From Corticium candelabrum (lineage: Eukaryota; Porifera; Homoscleromorpha; Homosclerophorida; Plakinidae): a stretch of 64,000 nt of DNA. Location: contig NC_085085.1 of the NCBI RefSeq assembly GCF_963422355.1, forward strand, positions 6,921,733 to 6,985,732. The letters are read 5' to 3'. Within the stretch, counting starts at the first letter, position 1. The number at the start of each line of letters is the position of its first letter. This document shows, piece by piece, positions 1 through 25,429 of the stretch. Made by a program: the position numbers and the translations under genes. Below the pieces are notes generated by a model. The model saw nothing but the letters and a program-made list of their open reading frames with translations, searched no databases and was not told the DNA's origin.

Positions 1-772
1 CTGTCAATGCGTGTAGACTACCGTCCATCGTTTTAATACAAATATCCCCGGTTTCGCTCCTCACAGTTGCATCTCCATGGAGAGCACCGAGGCATATCGG
101 TCCTGTCCTACTAACCACACTACTTTTGTTGAAATAAACAGATTCCATTAATACGGATCCATATACAGTCTCCAATGACAACGTGGATCCGCGGGCGGAC
201 GCAACATCTATAAGTCCTGATTCTGTCTTCAGATTCAAACTGCCTTGCACAAGTGTTTTCGACTTTATATCACCTGTTGACGTCAAAACTGAACACAACG
301 AGGCTTTCAAACGATCCAGCAAAACAAGACCATTTTGCGTATTGATATCAACTGTGTCACATTCCATGTTATTGACGGAGACCCCAGAGTCGGCAATAGC
401 CGAAACAAACACATCAAACTGAGGAGGCAACTCGACAGTCAAACAAACCGAATCATTACTGGTAGTTGAAACCGCTTCGGTCCCGGATATTACCAACTCC
501 CCGTATTCTGACATTTTGTTGTAGCTCACCGATACCCTGCACGTATCCCGGTTCTCTCCTTTCAGTGAAACGAGTGCCTTGTAACCGCCTACTGTCTTGC
601 TGACGTCGACAGAGGACACATGAATATCTACGTTGCGTTCACAACGCCAATCTAGTTTCAACGCTCCGAGTGGATTAACTTCTTCGGTCCATGTCTGGAT
701 AATGGAGCGACATTGAATAGATCGACGATGCTTTGGAAAGAGGCGCGTGGAAGCTCGCAACAGCCAGCTCAT
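1..772 (-). CDS. FAM185A: FAM185A-like protein, 5' part (DUF4097-type adhesin-like fold)
   Basis: An open reading frame runs without a stop from the ATG at 772-770 to the window edge (257 codons, partial). The N-terminus is Arg/Ser rich with no acidic residues for about 28 residues (MSWLLRASTRLFPKHRR), which looks like a mitochondrial presequence. The rest is repetitive beta-strand sequence with motifs such as SGDICIK-like turns (TGDIKSK, SGLIDV, TGDICIK), the right-handed beta-helix pattern of the DUF4097 domain found in FAM185A. The biochemical function of FAM185A is not established. The first in-frame ATG after upstream stops was taken as start. No intron is needed within the visible part. 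The identification rests on the domain pattern plus the mitochondrial-like N-terminus; another DUF4097 protein is the alternative. Confidence 0.72.
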   Translation of the reverse strand, partial: MSWLLRASTRLFPKHRRSIQCRSIIQTWTEEVNPLGALKLDWRCERNVDIHVSSVDVSKTVGGYKALVSLKGENRDTCRVSVSYNKMSEYGELVISGTEAVSTTSNDSVCLTVELPPQFDVFVSAIADSGVSVNNMECDTVDINTQNGLVLLDRLKASLCSVLTSTGDIKSKTLVQGSLNLKTESGLIDVASARGSTLSLETVYGSVLMESVYFNKSSVVSRTGPICLGALHGDATVRSETGDICIKTMDGSLHALT

Positions 773-2098
773 GGTATTGTGCAAGATCAATAATTAAATT
801 GATATTAAACTGCGCTCGGCAATAACAATTAATATCAATATTTTTTAAATAGCATTTAATTTCAAATTTATGTTTGCTGTTAAAGTGTGATTTAGATGTA
901 GTTTCAATACCTGGCACAGAAAGATGCAAATGAAACTGACAGTAGAGATGTAGTATATACCATAATGTGAAGGGACTATTATTGTAAAAGCAGTGGTCAA
1001 TACATAGTAATACTGCTAAATAAATAATTATAGTAAAACAAGCTGACGGCGTATGTTTGAGAATCATTTCATGCACATGTAATGATATCAATGATTACAC
1101 AGTCTCCATAGCCAGAGGACTCCTCAGGGAAATGAAAGATTAGTGAGGGGGAGTGGTCTTAGAGTAGATTAGACCAGATGTTGTAGCCACAGACACACTT
1201 TGTCAGTGGCGGATCCAGAGTTGGCTGAAGGGGGCAAGGACTACAAGCTGTATGACGTCATCAACTTTATGACATCAAACATTTGCCTCGTGACTCGACA
1301 TCCGGACAAGTAGAATTATGAACCAGTTAGTATGGTACTTACTGTTGTATTGCAAGTTAACAAATTATTTTTGGGCGAAGAATTTACCGATTAGCTTGAC
1401 ACTGCTTAAATACATAATTGAGAGTGAAAAATAAGATCGCTTCAATTGGTTTTTTCATTTAGGGGACTAGCATTATACTTAGCCAGAGCAATTGAGGGCA
1501 CTTCTGAACGGGGTGGAGGGGGGAACATGCCGACTGTGACCATGCCTGGACCCACCACTGTCTGTGGAATCACACAGGTCAAGAGATTTACACCCTTGCA
1601 CCCTTGCACAGGCAAGTTCACAACATTTACAAACAGAAAAGAATGCATACAGTGACCAATAGTACAGGAACACAAAGAAATAAACAAACAATCACAAAGA
1701 GACAGGCCACCTCCATAATCTCAAACTTTCAGACAGTAGGTTCAGACCTTGAATTGATCGTCCTGGTCACACACGCTGTCTAGAAGTTCTTAATTAAAAT
1801 TAAGTTTCTCTACCTGATGCAAGAGTACTGATCGACATACACAGCAAATCGCGAATCTACGACAACACAGTGCAAGAACATCAATGTTTGCCTCTCGTAG
1901 CTCATGTATTCAAATAGAACAGAAAAGTTTCTTTACAGATGCTTGATATGTATAAGTGTCAAACCTGTTGAAAATAGAATACAGTTTGTTATATAGTCAA
2001 TAGTAGAGCTCCTCTTACACAATACTCTGTCCAAAAATTATTCCCTCTTGCAAAAGAACAAAATACTCAAAATATTTATGTGTATACAAGTCGTTCTC
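773..2098. other. Intergenic region between FAM185A-like and LST2 genes
   Basis: No exon was recognised here. Near 1205 a motif beginning CAGTGGCGGATCCAG resembles the end of a hAT-type or MITE element, but no matching opposite end was found. The interval must hold the promoter of the minus-strand FAM185A-like gene and the 3' UTR of LST2; no clear TATA box was seen. Confidence 0.5.
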
Positions 2099-5000
2099 CT
2101 AGATGAGATATTGGCTGCAGGAATTGCAAACCCGCACTGGCACCTTGTACCCAAAATGAGGTAATCGAATACAGTTCTTAGTACACTGACCACAGAATAT
2201 CTACACAAACATATCACTTAGAGATATTTGGATGTGGATGGTAGGCAGTAGTGTTTACCTTTCCGCAGTTACGACAGTGGTGTCTGCGTCGAATGAGAGT
2301 AAATTTTTCCTTGCAATGGGAGCATCTACTGGATTGCACATCTGGTATCCAAACTGGAGGCTCTGTTAGAGTAGAAATCATGGACATTAGTGAACAAATA
2401 AGACAGTGTAGTACATGCATGACATCTAACACGAACAGCAGTAGTAGACAAATAAACATGCAGGTCACTGTGGGAAGGTAACAGTGCATGTGAAAGCTTA
2501 GGGGCCATCTATTTCATCAAGGATTCTTAACAAAAAACCAAACTTTGTTTGCCGTAGGTGGTAGGTAATTGGCTATTTCGTTCTCTAATCCGGAAGTGAA
2601 AATGGCATTATGGACAGCCTGACAGGTGCTGTGCAAGTAAGTACTCCCTGAAGGAACAACAGACAATGCAATGACCGGTCGGAGAAACACTCAATAATAG
2701 ACAACAGACGAGACTTTGAAATGAACAAGTCTTATTTCCAAAAAGCGGCAACCGTCTCTTCTCAGCAGAGAATCCACTGTTGCTCAGCCTGCCATATACT
2801 GTATACATGACCCAGGACTGATCACGAGAAGGTGGTGGAAGTGTTGTGGCAGACAAGGGACCTGATGAAAGAAAGATTTTATCCAAACTTTGCATCCTGT
2901 AGCAGCATGGACATGCATGCGTTCATTTTCTAATGTAATTAACCAGCTTACTATTACTCTTATTTTGTGGTTATTAACATTCAATGTTTAGTTTCAACAC
3001 TATATATTCAAAAGGTTGTGTTTGGGCTATTTAAACTATAATAGACAAGTACGACAGATATGGACACACGACTCCCTCGACTCACCCTGTACGGATGCTC
3101 TTTCTGACACGTTTACAACATCAGCACTCACGTCGGCCTCACCTTTACAAATACATCAGTGATCACACACACAACATTCCTATCGACATCACACTATAAC
3201 TCACCACTTGCAAAATGCCTCTCTGTCTTCTTTCCATTCTGTTGTTGTTGTTGCCCATACTGTGTTTCACATACGTTGTCCACCACAGTCTCTGAGACCA
3301 CGTCTGATGGTACGATATCTCCACAGTTGTCTATGTTCTTTCTGACCGGCACGGGATCTTCGCACACAGCAAACGTGCTCTTGAGAATTAGCCTCATGTC
3401 TCTTGCATGGTTCGACTGCAGCTGGTCGGCGATGCCAGAAATGGCAACAAACAAGCGATGAAGTAGATCTTGCGAACCGTTAAATGCGGACCGAATTCTG
3501 GCCGTCTCCTCGGGTGTTTGCTTGATGACTGTCTCTTCTCTGTCGTTCGTGTTCTCTTGGCTTTCCTCGGTTGTCTGCTTTTGGTCGACGCTTTCTTGTA
3601 TTGTGTGTTCAGGATGGCTGTCTGTAGCTGCCTTCTTGGTGCTGGCCACTCGCACTGGCTTGCCATCAACATCTCTGGCTAGCTCACCGATACCTTCGGC
3701 GCTACATAATGCCTTCTCAAGCATCGTGAACTCACTGCTGTCCAGAGCAAGCAACAATTCTCTGTACACCGAATGACAGCAATCACAAACAATTAATGTA
3801 GTAACGTAGTTTGATCATTTCTCACCTAATTCTTGCCAGAATCGAGAGGTTGATTCGAAAACAGCCAGGGATGTCACAAAACTTTCTTTCCAAGTCTAGA
3901 GGACCGCGAGGGAAGACGACAAGACCGCTGTAGAAAGACGTAATGCAAGGACGTTTGTTTTGTGACCATTTGGGCAAAACTCTTACCAAACTATAGCCAG
4001 ACGTGGGATAGAGAACATCAGGATTGGATCATACGTCTCTAACATGTCCTGAGAGAGATATCCCAACTTGACAGCTCTATAAATGATAAAGGATTACAAA
4101 ATCTAGAAAGTCGAACGAACTGACAGACAACGAACGGAGAAAGAAACAAGCAGATCGACCAGGATATTGCAACAGATAGGCAAACGTGTAGTCTGTAACT
4201 CTGTTTATCAGGTTTTCATGGGTGCAGTAGTTGAGTCTACTGTTAGAATTATAGCCCATTCACACCAGCACTTGTAACTGGCCGAGCACGGTCGACTCGG
4301 TTTCAGAATGTCGTGTGAATGTGGAACGAGTTGTACCAAACTGCACCAAGCTGTGCTAGCATGGCCTAGGCTGGCACAGTCTCATTGTGCAATAGTCAAG
4401 CCAAGTTGTGGGCCATGCATGCATAATACATACAAAATGGCATGGAATGAGCACAAGGCTGTCTGTGTCATCTGTCTTTGACGACCAAGTTCAAGCCCAA
4501 ATCGAATGATGTAATGTACAGTAAAACAGAATAGCCGAATCTTGGTTTCATCCTAACACATGGCCCATTTAGCAAACAATGAGTGCTAGCGTGCAATACA
4601 TCCACTAGCCGCATGGCTTGCTTTCGCACTCTCTGACATGGCTGGACACGACTCGGCTCAGCTGGGCTTGAACCAGGGCTCATGTGACGAGCGATTCCTG
4701 ATCGACTGAACTAGACATCCAACTTGGTCTAGTCAGAGTTGTTACAGATAGTTACAAAATAGCCAGAGAAGATAGCAGACAGGAAAAGCGGCGATATCAT
4801 TCAAAATGGTTGATGCAATACAAGAGGCATGTAGACATAGACGTGTGCACTACTACACCACCGAAGTCGGCACGATGCAATTTATCATTGCCCACCTTTG
4901 CGTTGCCTCACTGAACATTACGATACACTCCTCCAATTGCTCGAACTGGTCCACAGTGAAAATAGGACACATATTGCTCACATAGCTGCATTTACACACA

Positions 5001-8000
5001 AACAACAACAGATGCTTTAAACACAAGCATTCAATCTGAACAAACAGACACACAGGAGATAACAGGAAGAGGGCAAGTACACTATGAAAAACAAACAAAC
5101 AGACAAAAGACAAAAGTATTTGTATATACTGTATACATTATATACATTTAGGTGCCACCTTGTTTTGATACAAGCAATTTTACCTAATTAATTAAATTAA
5201 TGCAAAATGTAAAATTAATTAATAAGCATTTAACAAGGTAGCGCATGCTACTTATTGCATACAGCTTATACCAATTACAGCAAATCTGTGACTTCGTGAC
5301 GACTCTTGACTCTGCTAACTCATTGATTTTGATTACACTACCTGTGGTCACACTTCAGGCAACCCCACAACTCACAATCATGCTAATTTCCCTTAGTGGT
5401 AATTCCGTTCTTCACATTTTGTGCGTGGATCAAAGTACCATGCACCATGCACAAAATTTACGGTAACACCAAAGGTTTTAATTAAGCATTTTTCACCAAC
5501 AACGAGGTGCACAAAAATAAATGTGATTGACAGTAGTTTGACTCAGGTTGCACATTCCTAGAATCACGCTGCTAGAGTATGTATTAACAGACACACAGAC
5601 AGACAGACACACACACAGAAAGACAGACAGACAGCAGAGACAGAGACATACATACATACAACATACATACATACATATATACATACAGACAGACAGACAC
5701 AGATGAATTGACATACAGACAGACAGACAAAACAGAAACAGATATACACAACGAGAGATACATAAACAAAAACAAAGCAAGCATGCAAACATGACTAAAA
5801 CATACTTGTATTCATATTGCACCCACACATGATCAAACCAACTGAGCACGTTTGTTGTCTCGGGAGAGTAATCGGTGAGACAGACCAGTGCCTGACGGGT
5901 CAGTGCCTCTCTCACTGCACCGATGGCTAAAATGGTTTGTCGAGCAAGTGGTCTGATCTCAGTAGATTGGTCTCTTCTATTGACAATACTTTGTCCAGAT
6001 GCTAATATCTGTAAACAAGAAAGAACGTCAAATACACCAACAACAAAATTTGAATACGAAGAACAAATTTTTGTGTCTGGTAGAAGTCGTATAACGACAT
6101 TATTACATATAGCTAATACTGTGTTTACACTAAAAAAGATAGGCCAGCTCATTTGTCAACCTGCAAGTATCCAACTGGGTCTCGCTTGTGGTTATACTAT
6201 ACAGGGTAAAAGTAGGTCAGGTGAGAACAACCATTTCTAACATGATTAGTAATAACATTCAATCAACATGGTGGACAATAGAGCCATCGCCCTTCTGTAA
6301 CTAAATACCTTCTCCCATGACCTCTGTTCCAAATGGTTAAAACCAAGAGTCGAGTCGAATCAAAGCAAGAGTTGAGTCGAATCAAACCAACAACCATCCC
6401 TGTTCACATGCCATTTATTTAGGGAAGCAAGCCAGTTCATTTAGTAGATGTGTCTCTTGGTAAACACAGCTACATGTTGCACTGTAAGCATGCTACAGGC
6501 TCAGGAAGCCAGGTGGCACTGCAGCAAAATTGGGTGGGACTAAATAGTTTCACCCCCTCCCCCAGAATTGAACTTGAATCAACTCGACCCCCCCCCCCAT
6601 GACAGCAGGAGTATTCCTATACAATGAAGAAGCACTATAGTGCAAACCCTCCCCATGCCATAGCTATGCAGCTTGATTCATGTCCACCATATTAAACATG
6701 CAGGATATTTATTTGGTCACCTGTTATGCTGGTTATGTGTGACTGGAAAACACCACTGTACCTAGTGTTTCACAGTCGGTAATGATGCAAGTGTTTACAA
6801 AACTACCAGTCTTTACAACCTTCCTCAGGGTCCTATTGCAAACCAAGCATATTGCAAACCAAGCATCTTGTACAACAGGTGTAGTTGCAAATGATGAGTT
6901 CTGCATTGCAATATGATATGATAGTTACTACCAGCAGTAGTGGAACACTGACCACACCTAAAGGCACATGGGTAAGTACACATAATTCACTGGTTATGTC
7001 ATTGTAACTAACTCTGCAACTGACCCCATCTTAGATACCTTTCAACAATAAAAAAATACTACACTTCAATATGATACTGTCACTTACCTAAGTTAAACCT
7101 GATACTACCAATTCTCATCAGATTGTGGTTTTTGATGTATAATATACAAACAAAGGTGTGTCACCTCACAGTCTAGATCTCCAGTTTAACTGCCTTTGGT
7201 CAATTAAATATGTCAAATATGTGAAATTCTCATCAGAAGAGCCAAGTCTTTGTATCTCCACTTCCCCTTCAGCTGACAGTCAGATGTACATTACAACTAG
7301 GTTTAGACCTACCTAAACTGCCATGGTGCCACCTATGTATATGTTTCACAGTCTCCATGCTCTGGAAATGGCCACTCTTACCACTACAATAATACATTCT
7401 GTACACTGATAAATTTCCACAAAACTGTTGCCTTGAACACATACTGAGCACATGCATTCCTTTGTGTACATCCACAAGAGGTCAGAAAAGCAATGAGTAA
7501 AAGGAATAATAAGATTGGCAAAGCACTGAGCATACATGCCAAAGACCAACTGAACTCAACTACCTCTAAGAGCCCCTGCATAAAAAGCAATTTTACACTA
7601 TGATCACTCTCATTTCAAGAGGCAATACCAAATGTCACCAGCAGTAAGTACACAGGAACTGTTCTCTCCCCACAACTCACACTGGTTTTGGTGGCTATGA
7701 AAAGCAGCAACCTAACTTATTGTCACTCATTGTCACTCATTGTCACTGGCAGTGTCAGTAACAGCATCCTTGTAACAGTCTAGCTAGTAGTCTTCTAATT
7801 ATATAGTACACATAGTCTCTAATCGATACAATAGTCTTCTAACAACTGCATGCACCAGTCACATAGTAACCCCACAGATTTCACCCAAAATTACCACACA
7901 CAAATCACAGCATGAGTCCTCACCTCTGCGCTCTGCCACAGACCGCCTAGAATAGAAGGGAACTAAGTTTGAGTTCCATCGTCACACGTAATTCGTAAAG

Positions 8001-9099
8001 CTAACCCATACCATTCAAAGATTCCATAACCATATCATCCGGGTATTTCACCCTAAAGTCGCGACTCGCTCGCTCCGTTTCAGGCACCGCTTCCTCGACG
8101 CACTGCATGATGATGTCCATAAGTGCCTGCTGGCTGTGCCTCACATGACGAAGGACGTCTCGCACTCCACTTCCGCGGCGTCTCGATTTGACCAGTTGGG
8201 TTTCCATCCGCTTTGTTGCCTCATTGGCGTGGTAAAATAAGGCCAACGTATGTGGATCTGAAGTCTACACCGCAAAACAAACCGTTATTCGGACAAAAAA
8301 GAGGTGCCATAACAACCACAGACAATTAGAAAGGGCGTGATGATTGGGCTCTACATTTGAACAACAGTCTCCTATGTCCTTGTTATTATTACTACACACG
8401 CGTGTACAATTTATATAACAACTGACGCAGTGTGTGCAACTTCGCTTCCACAGCAATAAGCCCTCAGGACTACTTGTTGTTGCGAAGTATTACAAATACC
8501 GTACCTTGTACCAGTGGCCTACTCACGTGTTACAAATAAGTCGTTTGTATGTGCTGGTCTCACCGGTAAACCGACTACACAGAAACGCCATATTTCGACC
8601 GTTTTCGGTGCCTCTGGTTTACCGGTCAGACCATTTGAAGCCTATGTGTCTACAAATGATACATGCGCGAGTCAGACGACACGTTGGACAATGGCACGTG
8701 CGAAGTGGTCTCCAGGGTACAACAAGTTGTGTACAGTCGAAACTACTACGTCGAGACTCGCCTACACGTTTCCACAATCAGCCCGCTTCCTGTTGATTCA
8801 CAAAGTGAGAAATGCCCCAAACCTCTCCACTATCCCCAACACTATCTTTTGTGTTTTGGATTGTCACGACTGTCAGGTGTCTGACACTATCTAGCACCTG
8901 ACATCTGCGGATGTGCACCTCAGACATGCTTTCCGACTACACCACGACCTCTCGTAGGCGACACACTGCGCCATATCAACACTAGTCTGTCCAACACAAA
9001 ATCGAAAACGAGAAGACTCACCTTGGGTTTGTTCAAAAATTTTTTGAAAGCAGAAATTGGCGGCATGCTGGGCGTTCTGACTGCTGTAGTCATTGCCAT
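2099..9099 (-). CDS. ZFYVE28: Lateral signaling target protein 2 homolog (FYVE protein, LST2)
   Basis: Eleven exons join in frame to 552 aa: 9022-9099, 8012-8264, 7924-7946, 5806-6008, 4896-4985, 3987-4076, 3826-3927, 3205-3761, 3086-3142, 2259-2362, 2099-2200. The first ATG after in-frame stops at 9114-9119 is the start. The N-terminal helical domain (residues about 27-300) follows the LST2 pattern, e.g. [33 protein letters not shown] and [13 protein letters not shown]. The middle is low-complexity and acidic. Residues about 486-549 form a C-terminal FYVE zinc finger with all three PI3P-binding signatures: WIPD, RRHHCR and RVC, plus the eight Cys/His zinc ligands. LST2 is known as a negative regulator of EGFR signalling acting at early endosomes. 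The protein is shorter than the human one (about 890 aa), mostly through a shorter disordered middle. Exon 3 is only 23 nt. A further alternative exon around 2750-2870 is possible but not needed for frame. Confidence 0.93.
4652..4722 (-). repeat. tRNA-like SINE head (pol III A and B boxes)
   Basis: Within LST2 intron 5, read on the minus strand, an A-box-like stretch (TAGTTCAGTCGATCAGG, about 4713-4697) is followed about 30 nt later by a B-box-like GGTTCAAGCCC (4674-4664). The spacing and sequence fit a tRNA-derived SINE head, but acceptor arms do not pair, so it is not a functional tRNA. Sequence to its left, starting near 4255, resembles the terminal part of the repeat at 20645-21297. Confidence 0.4.
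5583..5735. repeat. Degenerate CAGA/CATA microsatellite
   Basis: Runs of CAGA and CATA units in LST2 intron 4. They create spurious Cys/Val/Tyr-rich open frames on the minus strand that run into real exon 4. Confidence 0.85.
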
Positions 9100-11576
9100 C
9101 TGGTGAGTGACTGATTATTAGATGAGAACAAACTAACTTCACTTCGAACGCTGAACTGTTCACTGCGATGAACCAAACTGGAAATGACGCGATCGTAAGT
9201 TGCTTTTCTGCACTTGTACGTCCGGGATTGCGAAATGTCGAACGAGTCATGTTGTGATGACGTAAGCTACTGTAACCGCAGTCATGCGAGCAGTGCAGAT
9301 CAAACGCATGCGCTTTGCGCACAAAGATGACGTCCAGACCATTGCTATTTACAGTCACGTGCATCAAAGTTTACACCTACCGTACTACACTGCAAAATAT
9401 TTAAACAAATAACTGTCTTTAGCTAATTAGTTGTTCTTGTTTCAACGCGGTATGGCTTGCTTACGGACAACTTCTACACTTTTTCCTGTGTGCTTCACGG
9501 ACAGGTAAATCAGCAATTCATAGATGCACCTAAAGATGGCGCTCCACCTAAAGTTAATTAAAAAACAATCTCTTTTATCTACTCTACCAACAGCTCGTCC
9601 ATTCTAGATCTAATAGTACTAGGCCCGAGTGTCCAGCCGGTCTCCTCCTGGAGGGAGACGACTGGCTGGACACTTCAGCCTAAACTGGAACTAGCTTGTG
9701 TTACAATTTCTCAATTGAATTTCCTATCTGATTGTGGAAGGTTGCTCTTGCACAAATGCTATACTATACTCGCCATTTCCTTTACATCGTTTAGTTAAAC
9801 TCTCTGGAACATAGAAGCAATCGGAGAGTGGTAATTCTAGCAGTTCGAGCTTCGCAACAAAAAGTTTGCAACTATTTAAAAATGGAGCCTGTATACTTGT
9901 GCCCAAAGCCTGGCAACAACGCCACTGCGCCGCTGATCATTTGTGTGTTAAACTACATGCTGTCGTCGACTCATTGTCTGCTCTTGAAGATTGTGCTGTC
10001 CCCTTTGGACCTGAGCTTCTAGGCTGTCCTACATTTACCAGTTACACATTTTAGAACAAAGTTATCCATTTCAAGTCCATTAACGTCATCTGCAGACTGT
10101 TTAGTCAGAGTATCTAGTCACGCGTAGCCAGACCTTAATTAATTAAAACCGTCCTCATTCAAGCAACCGCATTTCATGCAAAGCTTCATAAAATCTTTAT
10201 AATTTCACTCCTTCTGGTCGAGTTGTACTGTACTGATAGCATGAGCCATTCTTTGTACAGAAACAATTTGTCACGAAAGTCTCTTTCATGCTCTGTGTAG
10301 ATCCGTGCAGCATCACTGCATGTAATGCAATGTTGAGATCCCAAGAATTCTGACATGTAAAATAGTACAGGAAACTGATACAGGAAACTGATGCACACGA
10401 TAGGGTTCAGTGCAGACAGTTACTTTCAAGACATGATGCATGGTCTTCACACAATAGGTGACCTCATGGGTCACAATTTAGAAGCACACTCAAGCAATGA
10501 ACCTACCACAACATCCGTCACGTAGGCAACAGAGTGCATATATCTACAAGGAATAGCGTCTAACTTCGTAATACTTCACAATAATCCTATTGTGGTTTTC
10601 AGAAAGCTCGTAGCTGTAGAAGCGACAGTGTAAACACAGCTTCAATTACTAGCTATAGATGTACTAATATTAATTCATAGCCACAGAGACAGTGTAGCTT
10701 CTCAGCGCCAGTGTTTGTTCCCACTGCAGAGAGGGCGACCCAATGGAGATTGCGGGCATCGCCCCTCCAATACTGGACTCCAGATATGTAATATTAATGG
10801 GACTTCGTTTCAGCGAACGACAATCAAAGAAAATACTTTGGAAGTTTTGTTGCTAGCAAGTAGAAATAATATTGGATGGTGTCGCCGTTGACTCGCTTGA
10901 TACACATTGTGGTGATCATTTGTGTGCATGCATGCTGCTCTAGCTACTTCTGTCAATGACAAACCAGTTAAAATCAAAATGGCAGCAGTCTGTCACTGTC
11001 ACAAATTTGTCTCCCCCCAAAAATCCAAAGGAGCTTCCAACGCGCGGCCCTGCACTGTAGATATTGATCATAAATAACTAAACTTCATATGTGCCTCGTG
11101 TTACGTTGTACTGTATTGTATTGTATTGCATTCCTTTGCACAGGTACACAATTAGCCTAGTAGCGTAAAGCTAACAGTCTGCGTTGTATGTATTGTATTC
11201 CTTTGCACAGGTAACAACTAGCCTAGCTAGTAGCGTAAAGCTAGTATCTCAACTCTGCGTTCTACCGTACCTTACAATTCCTGCATGGATATAATTACTC
11301 CTGGTAACCAAACTTCCTTTCTACAGAACAGGTAGAAACAAAAATGCCAGCTCTCCCAAGCCAGGTAGTCGTCGTCACGTGCAGTGTAGTACAATTTAAC
11401 GCACGCTAGCAACCACACCGTCTTTCTGAATACAATGTCGTGTTCACTACAATAGGTTGAAAGCCTTCCAGCTTTACAATGTCAACTCATCATCTATGAC
11501 AACGCAAGCTCGTGTTTGGCAGCAACATATAATTCAGTGTTCAATTAGTTCCCAAGTTCCAGGCAGCAAAAACTGC
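9100..11576. other. Intergenic region upstream of LST2 and downstream of PDCD4
   Basis: No coding exon was recognised. It holds a small imperfect hairpin (9629-9673), a copy of a dispersed motif (CGCGTAGCCAGACC, about 10121-10134) that recurs at 20875 and near 53591, and an approximate tandem duplication of about 70 bp (11117-11183 and 11188-11265) sharing TTCCTTTGCACAGGTA and TAGCGTAAAGCTA. The LST2 promoter must lie just above 9100. Confidence 0.5.
9629..9673. repeat. Short inverted repeat (hairpin)
   Basis: GTGTCCAGCC at 9629-9638 pairs with GGCTGGACAC at 9664-9673, and the inner arms TCTCC/GGAGA continue the stem after a small bulge. It could be a transcript hairpin or a cruciform; nothing nearby identifies a role. 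Confidence 0.5.
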
Positions 11577-24721
<13,145 letters not shown>

Positions 24722-25429
24722 GTTCCGTTGCGGTGCGACTGCTAGAGGGTGATGCGCCTCTGCCGGCCGCTCAACTGGTTTGCTGTGGCGGGTGAAGACG
24801 ACGCAACGGTGGAGTGGATGATTGTGACTATTCAACGTGGGCTGGGACTGAGCTAGCTGCTTATCATATTTATGACGCAAGAAGCTGCTTTGATTGGTCA
24901 GCTATACGGTGTACGTCATGCGTGGGCGGACAGGCTGTTATCGCGTTTATACCATTTGTTCGACACCGGTCACAATTTGTCGTTGGTGAAACGATGTCGT
25001 TGGTGAAACGATGTCCCAGGCAACTCCTGTTGGGCGTTCAAGACCTAATTGTTTTTGTTGTCTGCGCCTAGGCCATGGCCATAGATTTCGCAAAGGAGCG
25101 ATGTCAATCACATTAGCCAATTAGCCAAAGAGTAGATAGCACTGAAGCAGCGTTCTCTTTCTCCCTTCCACTCTGAAGAAATGATCAACTTTGTCAAGAA
25201 GTACTACGAATCTAGACGCCATATTAGCTTCCGCACACAGAAAATAAACGATTTTTTTCTCCGTGCAAATCATCATGTTGCTAGTAAATATTCGCTTGTT
25301 CAGCAGCTGCTGTGCAAGCCAGGCGCACTACACTACCATATGCGAAACCGAATTCTAAAATGTTTGCGTATCAATCCGGGTTATCTGAATTTCGTTTGCC
25401 CGGATTATGCTACGCCCACTCTTTATCCA

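Noticed and set aside
2608..2895. Possible extra LST2 exon ([18 protein letters not shown])
   Set aside because: Exon 9 joins the FYVE exon in phase without it. Splice borders exist, but no clear donor gives a convincing end; it may be an alternative exon.
5493..5788. Cys/Val/Tyr-rich frames joined to LST2 exon 4
   Set aside because: Translation of the CAGA/CATA microsatellite past the exon donor at 5805.
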